From an uncultured Mucispirillum sp. (GTDB lineage: Bacteria > Chrysiogenota > Deferribacteres > Deferribacterales > Mucispirillaceae): DNA of 14,788 nt. The DNA lies in contig CALADT010000259.1 of assembly GCA_937890655.1 (NCBI GenBank), positions 1 through 14,788 of the forward strand, in the 5' to 3' direction. This document shows, one piece after another, positions 7,609-14,631 of this stretch; the first letter of the stretch is position 1; each line of letters starts with the position of its first letter. Position numbers and translations under genes: made by a program. The notes beneath the pieces were generated by a model that was given only the letters and a program-made list of their open reading frames with translations, ran no database searches and had not been told where the DNA came from.

Positions 7609-7683
7609 TGGCTGGGGCAGAAGGATTCGAACCTCCGGATGGCGGGACCAAAACCCGCTGCCTTACCACTTGGCGATGCCCCA
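7609..7683 (-). tRNA. tRNA-Gln(UUG), with encoded CCA
   Basis: On the minus strand a complete cloverleaf can be drawn. The acceptor arms TGGGGCA and TGCCCCA give the U1-A72 pair typical of tRNA-Gln. The D stem is GCC/GGC. The anticodon stem GCGGG/CCCGC encloses loop TTTTGGT with anticodon TTG. The T arm is GGAGG/CCTTC around TTCGAAT. Discriminator G is followed by an encoded CCA (7611-7609). Seven Ts follow immediately on the minus strand and could partly end or pause transcription before proB. Confidence 0.97.
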
Positions 7684-7700
7684 GCATTGTTGTGAAATGA

Positions 7701-7729
7701 TTAATAATACATTTTTAAAAATTAGTCAA
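7701..7729 (-). promoter_or_regulatory. Likely promoter for tRNA-Gln and possibly the proBA operon
   Basis: On the minus strand a -35 box TTGACT (7729-7724) is separated by exactly 17 bases from a -10 box TATTAA (7706-7701). The expected start would be near 7694, about ten bases before the tRNA 5' end at 7683. This is among the best sigma70-type matches in the window. The proB-to-trmL genes have no obvious promoter of their own in the 33-base tRNA-proB gap, so they may depend on it by read-through. Confidence 0.65.
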
Positions 7730-7767
7730 GCATTTTTTTAAAAAAAAACAAATAAATATTTTTAATA

Positions 7768-8181
7768 TTAATAATTAGCAGTTTTCACTCTTAATTTTTC
7801 TAACATATCCATTAACTGATTTTGTTCGTTTTCATTGAATATAGACATAACTTCTGCTTCATGTTTTCTAATAGTATCATTAATTTCATAAAACATTTTT
7901 TTACCTTCTTTAGAAAGTTTCAATGTTTTTTTAACTTTACCATTAATAACAACATATTCCACATACCCTTTACTTATTAACCTTGCAATATAGCGGGAAG
8001 TCATACCTTTATCCATGTTATAATAGCCATAGATTTGGTTTGCTTTTGCTGTTTCGTGTTTTGAAAGATATAATATCATACTCCATAAAACACTTGTTAA
8101 CCCATAAGGTTTTAAAATACGATTAACATCGTTAATTATTTGTCTGTATACTCTTGCATACTCTTGAAAAAATAACTTCAT
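7768..8181 (-). CDS. MarR-family transcriptional regulator
   Basis: 137 residues, typical MarR length. The central winged helix-turn-helix is visible: LTSVLWSMILYLSKHETAKANQI (split at about 28-50), recognition helix DKGMTSRYIARLISKGYVEYV (about 57-77), then the wing and KLSKEGKKMF (about 88-97). Amphipathic helices at both ends would form the dimer interface. The ATG at 8181 has a GAGGTT ribosome site. The gene is divergent from the Rrf2-type gene and shares a 159-base promoter region with it. No cysteine suggests redox sensing here; the ligand and targets cannot be told from sequence. Autoregulation is usual for the family. Confidence 0.9.
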   Translation of the reverse strand: MKLFFQEYARVYRQIINDVNRILKPYGLTSVLWSMILYLSKHETAKANQIYGYYNMDKGMTSRYIARLISKGYVEYVVINGKVKKTLKLSKEGKKMFYEINDTIRKHEAEVMSIFNENEQNQLMDMLEKLRVKTANY

Positions 8182-8229
8182 AATAACCTCAAAAATAATA
8201 AAATTTCTTAAAACATATATACTTATAAT

Positions 8230-8243
8230 CTATAATCGTATAG
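8230..8243. promoter_or_regulatory. Possible MarR-type operator palindrome
   Basis: CTATA-ATCG-TATAG is a perfect 5+4+5 inverted repeat with partially matching ATAAT/ATTAT flanks (8225-8250). It lies about 50 bases upstream of the MarR start codon, where its promoter should be. MarR proteins bind dyads of about this size. The region is very AT-rich, so a chance dyad is quite possible. Confidence 0.3.
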
Positions 8244-8279
8244 AAATTATGATTTTTACAAAAATTAGTAATAAAAATA

Positions 8280-8308
8280 TTGATATTAAAGAGCTTTTAT
8301 ACTATTAT
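8280..8308 (+). promoter_or_regulatory. Likely promoter of the Rrf2-type gene
   Basis: TTGATA (8280-8285), a 17-base spacer and TATTAT (8303-8308) make a good sigma70-type promoter, with the ATG 32 bases after the -10. A perfect inverted repeat TTTTAT (8295-8300) and ATAAAA (8311-8316) straddles the -10 box. It could be an operator for autoregulation, although AT-rich dyads arise easily by chance. Confidence 0.6.
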
Positions 8309-8340
8309 ACATAAAACAATATGATTATGAAGGGAAATTT

Positions 8341-8751
8341 ATGAAAATAACTCGTGCTTGTGATTATACTATACGAGCTTTAGTTTATATGGCTCAATCT
8401 CCAGTTGGAACATCATTTATGCGTTCTGATATTGCAAAAGCATGCAATGTGCCTGATAGTTTTCTTGGGAAAATATTACAAAGTTTAGCAAAAAGTGATA
8501 TTTTAATTAGTGAACGTGGTAAAAAGGGTGGTTTTAGGCTCGGTAAAGAACCAAAGAATATATATATGTATGATGTATTAGTGGCAGTTGATGGGCCTTT
8601 AAATATTAATAACTGTTTAGATGAGCAAGTGGGTTGTTGTTTTGACCAGTCTTGTTGTGCCCATAAAATGTGGAAAGATATACAAGAAGTTTTAGTTGAG
8701 AAATTAAAAACATATACTTTAGCAGATATTTCTGAAGGTTGTTCTAAATAA
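8341..8751 (+). CDS. Rrf2-family (IscR-like) transcriptional regulator with Cys cluster
   Basis: 136 residues. The N-terminal winged helix matches Rrf2 proteins: MKITRACDYTIRALVYMA (1-18), the recognition helix IAKACNVPDSFLGKILQSLAK (split at 31-51), and the wing SERGKKGGFRLGK (57-69). Residues 92-106 hold Cys92, Cys99, Cys100, Cys105 and Cys106, followed by AHKMW, at the place where IscR-type proteins bind a [2Fe-2S] cluster with C-x5-C-x5-C. This suggests an iron-sulfur or redox/NO sensor, although the spacing is offset and two cysteines are doubled. The ATG has a GAAGGGA ribosome site five bases upstream. An ornithine cyclodeaminase-family gene follows after 54 bases and is a likely target. 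Confidence 0.92.
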   Translation: MKITRACDYTIRALVYMAQSPVGTSFMRSDIAKACNVPDSFLGKILQSLAKSDILISERGKKGGFRLGKEPKNIYMYDVLVAVDGPLNINNCLDEQVGCCFDQSCCAHKMWKDIQEVLVEKLKTYTLADISEGCSK

Positions 8752-8805
8752 ATATAAACCATCTTTATAATATTCTGTTAAATAAAATATAAGGGGTATT
8801 ATACT

Positions 8806-9765
8806 ATGAGTGCTATCTATATTAACGAACAAACTGCGTCCTCACTTTTAACTATGGATGACGCATTAAAACTAGTGGAAGAATCTTTTACTACTTACGC
8901 ACAAGGCAAATCCTTTAATATGACAAGGCAACGTATGAGAATAAGAAAAGGTGCATTACATATGCTTCCTGGAGCTGTTCCTTACAAAAACGTTATTGGT
9001 TATAAGGCCTACACTTCTTTCCGTGCTGGTTTAATTTTTAAAGTTCACTTATATGATGCTGAAAATGGTAATCCATTAGCTATTATAGACGCTAATGAGA
9101 TTGGCAGATTAAGAACAGGAGCAGCATCTGGAGTAGCTTCGCAATATATGGCAAAAGAAAATAGCCAGACTGCTTTTATATTTGGTGGTGGTTTCCAAGC
9201 AGAAGCACAGTTAGAGGCAGTTTCAAAAACAACTAATATCAAAAAAGCATATGTATTTACAAGAACTTATGAGAACGCTCAAAATTTTGCTTTAAAAATG
9301 AGTAAGTCATTAGGTATAGAAGTTATACCTACCCAAAATATAGCAGAAGATTTAGTAAAATCAGATATTATTATAACAATCACAACTTCTACAAAACCAT
9401 TATTTGACCATACTATGTTAAACCCTAATGGTGTTCATATAAATGGTGCTGGTTCAAATGCTCTAATAAGGGCAGAAGTTCCTGAAAAAACCATTGAAGC
9501 TGCTGAAGTTTTAGCTGTTGATAATAAAGAAGTGGCAGCCATAGAGTGTGGCGATATATTACCATCTTTAGAAAAAGGCAGGCTCCATTGGAATAATATC
9601 CTAGAACTTGGAGAAATTACAGCAGGATATAGAAAAGGCAGGCTTACAGATAACGGTATAACCATTTTTCAATCTCAAGGTATGGGGCTTCAAGATATTA
9701 TATGTGCAGAATACATTTACAGAAAAGCCATATCACAGAATTTAGGAGTAGAATTACCTTTTTAA
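8806..9765 (+). CDS. Ornithine cyclodeaminase/mu-crystallin family NAD(P)-dependent enzyme
   Basis: 319 residues, normal for the family (alanine dehydrogenase, ornithine cyclodeaminase, ketimine/pyrroline-2-carboxylate reductase). The substrate half shows Arg43/Arg45 and Lys67 in GYKAYTS, then EIGRLRTGAASGVAS (98-112). The Rossmann dinucleotide site reads FIFGGGFQAEAQ (125-135), a variant of the usual GAGxQA. The loop HINGAGSNALIRAE (211-224) has Ser217-Asn218 where, from memory, ornithine cyclodeaminase has the catalytic Asp of GGDCPGKTEL. Cyclodeaminase activity is therefore doubtful, and a reductase or dehydrogenase acting on an amino or keto/imino acid is more likely. AAGGGG precedes the ATG. 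It is probably cotranscribed with the Rrf2-type gene; proline genes lie nearby but on the other strand. Confidence 0.88.
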   Translation: MSAIYINEQTASSLLTMDDALKLVEESFTTYAQGKSFNMTRQRMRIRKGALHMLPGAVPYKNVIGYKAYTSFRAGLIFKVHLYDAENGNPLAIIDANEIGRLRTGAASGVASQYMAKENSQTAFIFGGGFQAEAQLEAVSKTTNIKKAYVFTRTYENAQNFALKMSKSLGIEVIPTQNIAEDLVKSDIIITITTSTKPLFDHTMLNPNGVHINGAGSNALIRAEVPEKTIEAAEVLAVDNKEVAAIECGDILPSLEKGRLHWNNILELGEITAGYRKGRLTDNGITIFQSQGMGLQDIICAEYIYRKAISQNLGVELPF

Positions 9766-9801
9766 TCTTAAATATCAGTAATTTTGATGATTTATATAAT
9801 G

Positions 9802-9830
9802 CTTGTATTTTTTTTATTAAAGAATACAAG
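9802..9830 (+). terminator. Possible terminator after the OCD-like gene
   Basis: CTTGTATT (9802-9809) and AATACAAG (9823-9830) form a perfect 8-bp stem with a 13-base loop, 37 bases after the OCD-like stop. The stem is AT-rich and is followed only by TATTTATAAA, so it would be weak. It is placed correctly to separate this unit from nrdJ. Confidence 0.4.
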
Positions 9831-9869
9831 TATTTATAAAAGATTTATAAATGTAAAGAAAAATTTCTC

Positions 9870-9897
9870 TTGATTAGTTTTAAAAGTCTGATAATAT
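9870..9897 (+). promoter_or_regulatory. Probable nrdJ promoter
   Basis: TTGATT (9870-9875), a 16-base spacer and TAATAT (9892-9897) lie 30 bases before the nrdJ ATG. I see no NrdR-type box pair and no cobalamin-riboswitch structure in the 162-base gap, although an AT-rich divergent NrdR box would be easy to miss by eye. Confidence 0.5.
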
Positions 9898-9927
9898 ATT
9901 TCTCTAAAAATAAATTTAGGAGTTATC

Positions 9928-12222
9928 ATGGCACCAAATAATTCTAAAGCACTTTTTCAAAATGAACCGGAATTATTACCTAATTCTGTAACTGTGCTTA
10001 AAAAACGTTATTTACGCAAAAAGGAAAATGGAGAACTAGAAACACCGAAGGATTTATTTGTTCGTGTTGCTAAAAATATTGCATTAGCAGAATTAAAATT
10101 TGATTCAAAAGCAAATGTAGATGAAGTAGCTGATATTTTTTATAATCAAATAGCTTCTTTAAAATTTTTACCAAACTCCCCTACTTTAATGAATGCAGGT
10201 AATGCACTTCAACAACTTTCTGCATGTTTTGTATTACCGGTTGATGATTCGTTGGAGGATATTTTTGAAGCTGTAAAATATACTGCTTTAATTCATAAAT
10301 CAGGTGGTGGCACAGGTTTTTCTTTTACAAGGTTACGTCCAAAGGATGATTCTGTAAAAACTACAAAAGGTGTATCTTCTGGCCCTGTTTCTTTTATGTC
10401 TGTTTTTGATGCTGCTACTGAAACAATAAAACAAGGTGGTATGCGTCGTGGTGCAAATATGGGTATTCTTAGAGTGGACCACCCAGATATTATGGAATTT
10501 ATATATGCTAAGCAAGATAAAAGTAAACTAACTAACTTTAATTTATCTGTTGGTATTACAGAAGACTTTATGAAAAGTGTTAAAAATAACACTGATTTTG
10601 ATATACTCACCCCAAGAGACCGTAAAAAAGTAGGCTCAAAAAATGCAAAAGAAGTTTTTAATGAAATGGTAAGGTTGGCATGGGAAGGTTGCGACCCTGG
10701 AATTATCTTTTTAGATAGAATTAATAATGCAAATCCAACCCCTGCAGAGGGAGAAATGGAAAGTACAAACCCATGTGGCGAGCAACCTTTATTACCATAT
10801 GAATCTTGCAACCTTGGTTCTATTAACCTAGTTAAATTTATTAAGAATAATAAAATAGATTATGATGAATTAAAAGAAACCATAAGAATAGCAGTGCGTT
10901 TTCTTGATAACGTTATTGAAATGAATAACTACCCTATTAAACAAATAGATGAAATGACAAAGAAAAATAGAAAAATAGGTTTAGGTATAATGGGTTGGGC
11001 TGATTTATTAGTTCAGTTAAATATCCCTTATAACTCCAATGAGGCTATTTCCCTTGCAGAAGAAGTTATGAAGTTTATTAGAGATGAAGGTAGAAATATG
11101 AGTATGGAGTTAGCCCAAGTGCGTGGCAGCTTTCCTGCTTTTGAAAAAAGCATATACCCTTCTTTAGGTTTTAAAGCTATGCGTAATGCTACAATTACTA
11201 CCATTGCTCCAACAGGCACAATTTCTATAATTGCAGGTGCTTCAAGTGGTATAGAGCCATATTTTGCACTAGCTTATTATAGAAATGTTATGGATAACAA
11301 TAAACTACCAGAAGTAAACCCATACTTTTTAGAAAAAGCCCATGAAGGTAAATTTTATTCTGAAAACTTATTAAATAAATTAGCAGACGCAGGCAACACT
11401 CATAATTTAACAGAAGTGCCGGAAGATATTAGAAAAGTTTTTGTAACGTCCCATGAAATAAGCCCTGAATGGCATGTAAGAATGCAGGCAGCTTTTCAAA
11501 AATATACAGATAACGCAGTAAGTAAAACAGTTAATTTTCAAAACAGTGCAACGATTGAAGATGTGGCAAAAGTTTATATGTTATCATATGATTTAGGCTG
11601 TAAAGGTATTACAATATATAGGGACGGTAGTAGAGATAACCAAGTATTAAATATTGGTAAAGTGAAAGAAGAAGAAACTATTATCAAAATAAATGTGGAA
11701 AATTCATCTATTCCAAAGGAACGCCCTGCTGTTTTAATTGGCAAAACTATTGAAAAAACCACAGGTTGTGGTAAAATGTATATTACTATAAACCAAGATA
11801 ACGAAGGCAATATATTTGAAATATTTACAAGTATAGGTAAAGCCGGTGGTTGTGCTCAAAGCCAATCAGAAGCTATTGGTAGGCTAATGTCATTAAATTT
11901 AAGAAGTGGTGTAAAACCAGAATTTATAGTAAGGCAGTTAAAAGGTATATCTTGCCATATGCCATACGGTTTTGGTTCTCAACGAGTGCTTTCTTGTGCT
12001 GATGCAGTTGGTAAAGCACTAGAAGAAGCTATGAATTCTCCACTTACAACACAAGTTATACGTAATGATAATGTTACAGTGGATAGTTTACTAGAAGATA
12101 TCCATAAAAAGGAAGGTAAAACAGTTATTTCAAATGGTGCATGCCCTGACTGTGGTGCCCCTGTGGAATATACAGAAGGCTGTTTAACATGCCATTCTTG
12201 TGGTTATTCTAAATGTAGTTAA
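9928..12222 (+). CDS. nrdJ: Adenosylcobalamin-dependent (class II) ribonucleotide reductase
   Basis: 764 residues. It converts ribonucleoside diphosphates to deoxyribonucleotides using a B12-generated thiyl radical and needs no oxygen. The N-terminus starts almost at the reductase core (VTVLKKRYLRKK at 21-32), leaving no room for an ATP-cone. The active site is complete: Cys100 in QQLSACFVLPVDD, the NPCGEQ motif with Asn281, thiyl Cys283 and Glu285, and Cys294 in YESCNLGS, with the 11-residue Cys283-Cys294 spacing expected for NrdJ. SGGGTGFSF (125-133), TIAPTGTISI and GCKGITIYRDGSR follow. A TSCPD-type domain (GCGKMYITI to GISCHMPYG) and a C-terminal cysteine-rich tail, CPDCG...CLTCHSCGYSKC, close the protein; the tail could bind zinc or shuttle electrons to the active-site disulfide. 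TAGGAG precedes the ATG. It appears monocistronic. Confidence 0.97.
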   Translation: MAPNNSKALFQNEPELLPNSVTVLKKRYLRKKENGELETPKDLFVRVAKNIALAELKFDSKANVDEVADIFYNQIASLKFLPNSPTLMNAGNALQQLSACFVLPVDDSLEDIFEAVKYTALIHKSGGGTGFSFTRLRPKDDSVKTTKGVSSGPVSFMSVFDAATETIKQGGMRRGANMGILRVDHPDIMEFIYAKQDKSKLTNFNLSVGITEDFMKSVKNNTDFDILTPRDRKKVGSKNAKEVFNEMVRLAWEGCDPGIIFLDRINNANPTPAEGEMESTNPCGEQPLLPYESCNLGSINLVKFIKNNKIDYDELKETIRIAVRFLDNVIEMNNYPIKQIDEMTKKNRKIGLGIMGWADLLVQLNIPYNSNEAISLAEEVMKFIRDEGRNMSMELAQVRGSFPAFEKSIYPSLGFKAMRNATITTIAPTGTISIIAGASSGIEPYFALAYYRNVMDNNKLPEVNPYFLEKAHEGKFYSENLLNKLADAGNTHNLTEVPEDIRKVFVTSHEISPEWHVRMQAAFQKYTDNAVSKTVNFQNSATIEDVAKVYMLSYDLGCKGITIYRDGSRDNQVLNIGKVKEEETIIKINVENSSIPKERPAVLIGKTIEKTTGCGKMYITINQDNEGNIFEIFTSIGKAGGCAQSQSEAIGRLMSLNLRSGVKPEFIVRQLKGISCHMPYGFGSQRVLSCADAVGKALEEAMNSPLTTQVIRNDNVTVDSLLEDIHKKEGKTVISNGACPDCGAPVEYTEGCLTCHSCGYSKCS

Positions 12223-12230
12223 AATACTTA

Positions 12231-12267
12231 CTACCCATAAGTAAATATAACTTATGGGTAGTTTTTT
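12231..12267 (+). terminator. Strong intrinsic terminator after nrdJ
   Basis: CTACCCATAAGT (12231-12242) and ACTTATGGGTAG (12250-12261) form a perfect 12-bp stem with a 7-base loop, followed directly by six Ts. It starts eight bases after the nrdJ stop. Confidence 0.95.
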
Positions 12268-12523
12268 ATATATGTAGTAAAATAAAGTATTAATTAATAT
12301 AAAAAATTATTTTAGTAATAGTTATATATAAATATATCCCCTACTTTTTTATATAAACTTATTTTTTATAATCTATATTAAACAAAATAAAGAGTATAAC
12401 TTAACATTTTTTTTAAATTTGTAATAAAAAAATAAGTAGTTATGTATTAAATTTCTTTACATTATTATATATTTAGTATAAAATAATACGTTATTTTTTA
12501 ACAAGTAAGTATGAGGTTTTTTT
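12268..12523. other. Very AT-rich intergenic region ahead of the barrel-protein gene
   Basis: I count 32 G or C in 256 bases, about 12.5%, far below the flanking genes. No ORF, tRNA or GC-stabilised structure is visible. Only the 3' part has recognisable content: a promoter at 12456-12484 and a GAGGT ribosome site at 12513-12517. The rest could act as an A/T-rich upstream activating or nucleoid-protein-binding region, or simply be neutral spacer. Confidence 0.6.
12456..12484 (+). promoter_or_regulatory. Probable promoter of the barrel-lipoprotein unit
   Basis: TTTACA (12456-12461), 17 bases, then TAAAAT (12479-12484), overlapping an alternative TATAAA at 12477-12482. It leaves an untranslated leader of about 33 bases before the ATG at 12524. 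The surrounding AT-richness lowers specificity, but no other -35/-10 pair in the gap looks better. Confidence 0.5.
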
Positions 12524-13468
12524 ATGAACAAATTTATTATTTTTCTACTTATGTTAGTATTAACTATAAGTAATGCTAGTGTATCTTATGCTCAAGAAAA
12601 CGAGCAAGAAAAGGTAATTAAAAAACGCCCTGCTCCTATTGAAAGAGCACACTTAGTTGAAGATTACCTACCAATTCTTGGTAAAAAAATGCGTGAAAAC
12701 GGTATGAAACCACCAAAACCATTTTTTGTATCAGGTATTTATTACCATATGCAAATCCCACAAACAATTACTAATGCAAAAGGTACTGCTCCAGAATTTG
12801 GAACTACTGAAGTTAATGTTGGTATGTATAATGCAAAAGTAAAAACTAACTCTGTGGGTATGCGTGCAGGTGTAAACCTATTCCCTTTTATGTCTGTTTT
12901 TGGTGTTTATATTTACACTGAGGGTGATTCTTATTTTACAGCAGTGGCTGACGGAATTAGCCCTTCTCTTTTACCAAATGGTTATAAACTAGAACAAAAA
13001 AACCCTTTTACAGCTCATACAGGTGCCATAGGCACAGCTTTTTCCTATGGTTATAGGCTAGGTAGAGTTATACCTTTTGCTATTGTTAATGGTAACTACG
13101 CGTGGTCATCAACAGATAGAACAGATAACCTTATTCAAACTATGATAGTTGGTGCAAGGGTTGGTTTAAGTGTTCCACTACCAAAAGATATGAAAGTGGC
13201 TTTTACATTAGGCGGCCAATATACATGGATGCCTATGGGTAATAAAGTTCAAGGAACATATGATGTTACACTACCACCTAATACCTTATATCCTGGAGCA
13301 CCAGCACAAACAATAACTTCTAAATATACAGCAAATGCAGAATATGCTTCTCCTTGGACAGTTAATGCAGGTATAGCCTATTCATTTAATAGATATTTTG
13401 ATGTAATAGCTGAAGTTGGTTTTTTAACACGTTTAACGGCTATGGTAGTTGTTCAAGCTAATTTTTAA
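12524..13468 (+). CDS. Predicted outer-membrane beta-barrel protein, function unknown
   Basis: 314 residues. A Sec signal peptide is clear: MNK, a hydrophobic stretch to about residue 17, and a likely SYA|QE cleavage after Ala23. A charged Lys/Glu/Pro-rich segment (24-66) follows, then short alternating polar/aromatic strands separated by loops: FFVSGIYYHM (67-76), TNSVGMRAGVNLFPF (108-122), VFGVYIYTE, TGAIGTAFSYGYRLG (166-180), PFAIVNGNYAW, TMIVGARVGLSVPL, VAFTLGGQYTW and WTVNAGIAYSF. The C-terminal strand ends in VVVQANF, with the terminal Phe expected of a BAM-recognition signal. No named family is recognised; the size suits about 8-12 strands. The gene has a GAGGT ribosome site, and a lipoprotein gene follows 17 bases later, suggesting a joint surface role. 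Confidence 0.8.
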   Translation: MNKFIIFLLMLVLTISNASVSYAQENEQEKVIKKRPAPIERAHLVEDYLPILGKKMRENGMKPPKPFFVSGIYYHMQIPQTITNAKGTAPEFGTTEVNVGMYNAKVKTNSVGMRAGVNLFPFMSVFGVYIYTEGDSYFTAVADGISPSLLPNGYKLEQKNPFTAHTGAIGTAFSYGYRLGRVIPFAIVNGNYAWSSTDRTDNLIQTMIVGARVGLSVPLPKDMKVAFTLGGQYTWMPMGNKVQGTYDVTLPPNTLYPGAPAQTITSKYTANAEYASPWTVNAGIAYSFNRYFDVIAEVGFLTRLTAMVVVQANF

Positions 13469-13485
13469 TATATGGAGTATGAAAT

Positions 13486-14574
13486 ATGAAACAATATAAA
13501 TTATTAATAATAGCAATAATATTTATCCCACTCCTTAGTGGTTGTTTATTTGAAGACCAACCTGTTCCAGACCCAACACCTGCTGATGGATTAGTTGAAA
13601 ATACACCAATAGATATTAATAATAAACAAACATTCAACGGAAAATATGTTATTACTGATATGGATATAAAAAACTTACCAAATAATGAAATAATGTTTCC
13701 ATATATGTATGGTTACTTTAATCTAAAAGAAAATAGTATAACAGGAAATTTGGATTATACTTATGCTACTAAGTATAATGGTTATCAAACAAAAGGTAAT
13801 TTTCTTTCTGATGCTTCGAATACATCTAATATAATAACTAATAATATTGAAGTTCAAAAAGATAATTATACCATAAAATTAAAACAACCTATTCAAATAT
13901 CTGATAATGGTTTAACATATGAAGTTAAATCTTTAATAAAGGCTTCTGATGTTCTATCATATATTACTGATAATAAAGAATTAACAGAAGATGCAAACAT
14001 AGTAAACTCTACTTTGTGCGATCCTTTAGTAAACAATAGTTCAGATAAAGACTGTTCTACGGTGATAGGTGCATTGAAATATGTTGGTTATTATAGAATA
14101 GAAAATATTACTTGTAATAATCAAACAACAAGTGAGACAAAAACATATAAAGGTGGAATTGATTTCACTGGTGAAATGACAGCATCATTCCCAAATATTT
14201 CTGGAATCGTTATTGTTCCAATAACTACAAAAATTCAAATAAAAAATAATGAGCTTAAAACTTGCTTATTAAAAAAAGCAGAACAGGAACAAAATAATAA
14301 TTTATACTACTCTAAAACAGATTATAGTATAAATCTAGAAGGGCTTAGTATTAAAGATGTGTTTAATAAAATGGGTTTAATTGGTATTGAAGATAAAGAT
14401 GAACTAATAAGAAAAACACAAATTATTTATAATCCAAAAAATAATACAGATTTTACAGATGTTACTTTTGGGGATAATAATAACAAAGTATCAATGAGAT
14501 TATTAATTATGGATAATATTAATATCCAACCTGTAAGAACATTGGAAAAAATACCTTATACTACACAACCTTAA
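13486..14574 (+). CDS. Predicted lipoprotein of unknown function
   Basis: 362 residues. The signal MKQYKLLIIAIIFIPLLSGC has lipobox LSGC with acylated Cys20; Leu at +2 gives no inner-membrane retention signal, so outer-membrane anchoring is likely. A Pro-rich linker (PVPDPTP, 26-32) leads into an Asn/Thr/Ile-rich, apparently beta-strand-rich domain with no family I recognise. Besides Cys20 there are four cysteines (178, 190, 210, 260), an even number that could form two disulfides in the periplasm or at the surface. The ATG follows the barrel-protein stop by 17 bases with GGAG upstream, and a strong terminator lies 22 bases after the stop, so the two genes form a complete transcription unit. 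A partner or surface-exposed accessory role is inference from position only. Confidence 0.8.
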   Translation: MKQYKLLIIAIIFIPLLSGCLFEDQPVPDPTPADGLVENTPIDINNKQTFNGKYVITDMDIKNLPNNEIMFPYMYGYFNLKENSITGNLDYTYATKYNGYQTKGNFLSDASNTSNIITNNIEVQKDNYTIKLKQPIQISDNGLTYEVKSLIKASDVLSYITDNKELTEDANIVNSTLCDPLVNNSSDKDCSTVIGALKYVGYYRIENITCNNQTTSETKTYKGGIDFTGEMTASFPNISGIVIVPITTKIQIKNNELKTCLLKKAEQEQNNNLYYSKTDYSINLEGLSIKDVFNKMGLIGIEDKDELIRKTQIIYNPKNNTDFTDVTFGDNNNKVSMRLLIMDNINIQPVRTLEKIPYTTQP

Positions 14575-14596
14575 TATTAAATTATCTAAAAAATAT

Positions 14597-14631
14597 AAAG
14601 GGTAGAGTTTATTATAGCTCTACCCTTTTTT
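14597..14631 (+). terminator. Strong intrinsic terminator of the barrel-lipoprotein unit
   Basis: AAAGGGTAGAG (14597-14607) and CTCTACCCTTT (14618-14628) form a perfect 11-bp stem with a 10-base loop, running into a T-tract at 14626-14631. The A-run on the 5' side would also give some T-tract for minus-strand transcripts, so it may act in both directions. Confidence 0.93.

Noticed and set aside
7732..7767. AT-only hairpin and T-run downstream of the MarR gene as a terminator
   Set aside because: The potential stem is six A-T pairs in a homopolymer-rich stretch and is too weak to call.
8394..8762. Long minus-strand frame opposite the Rrf2-type gene
   Set aside because: It lies antisense to a clear Rrf2 coding sequence, has a Ser/Pro/Phe-rich shadow composition and no recognisable domain.
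10293..10811. 172-codon minus-strand open frame within nrdJ
   Set aside because: It is antisense to the conserved RNR catalytic core, including NPCGEQ, and its composition is that of a reverse-frame shadow.
12231..14628. GGGTAG/CTACCC shared by the stems of the two strong plus-strand terminators
   Set aside because: Only six bases are common and the arms otherwise differ, so this is not evidence of a repeat family or duplication.
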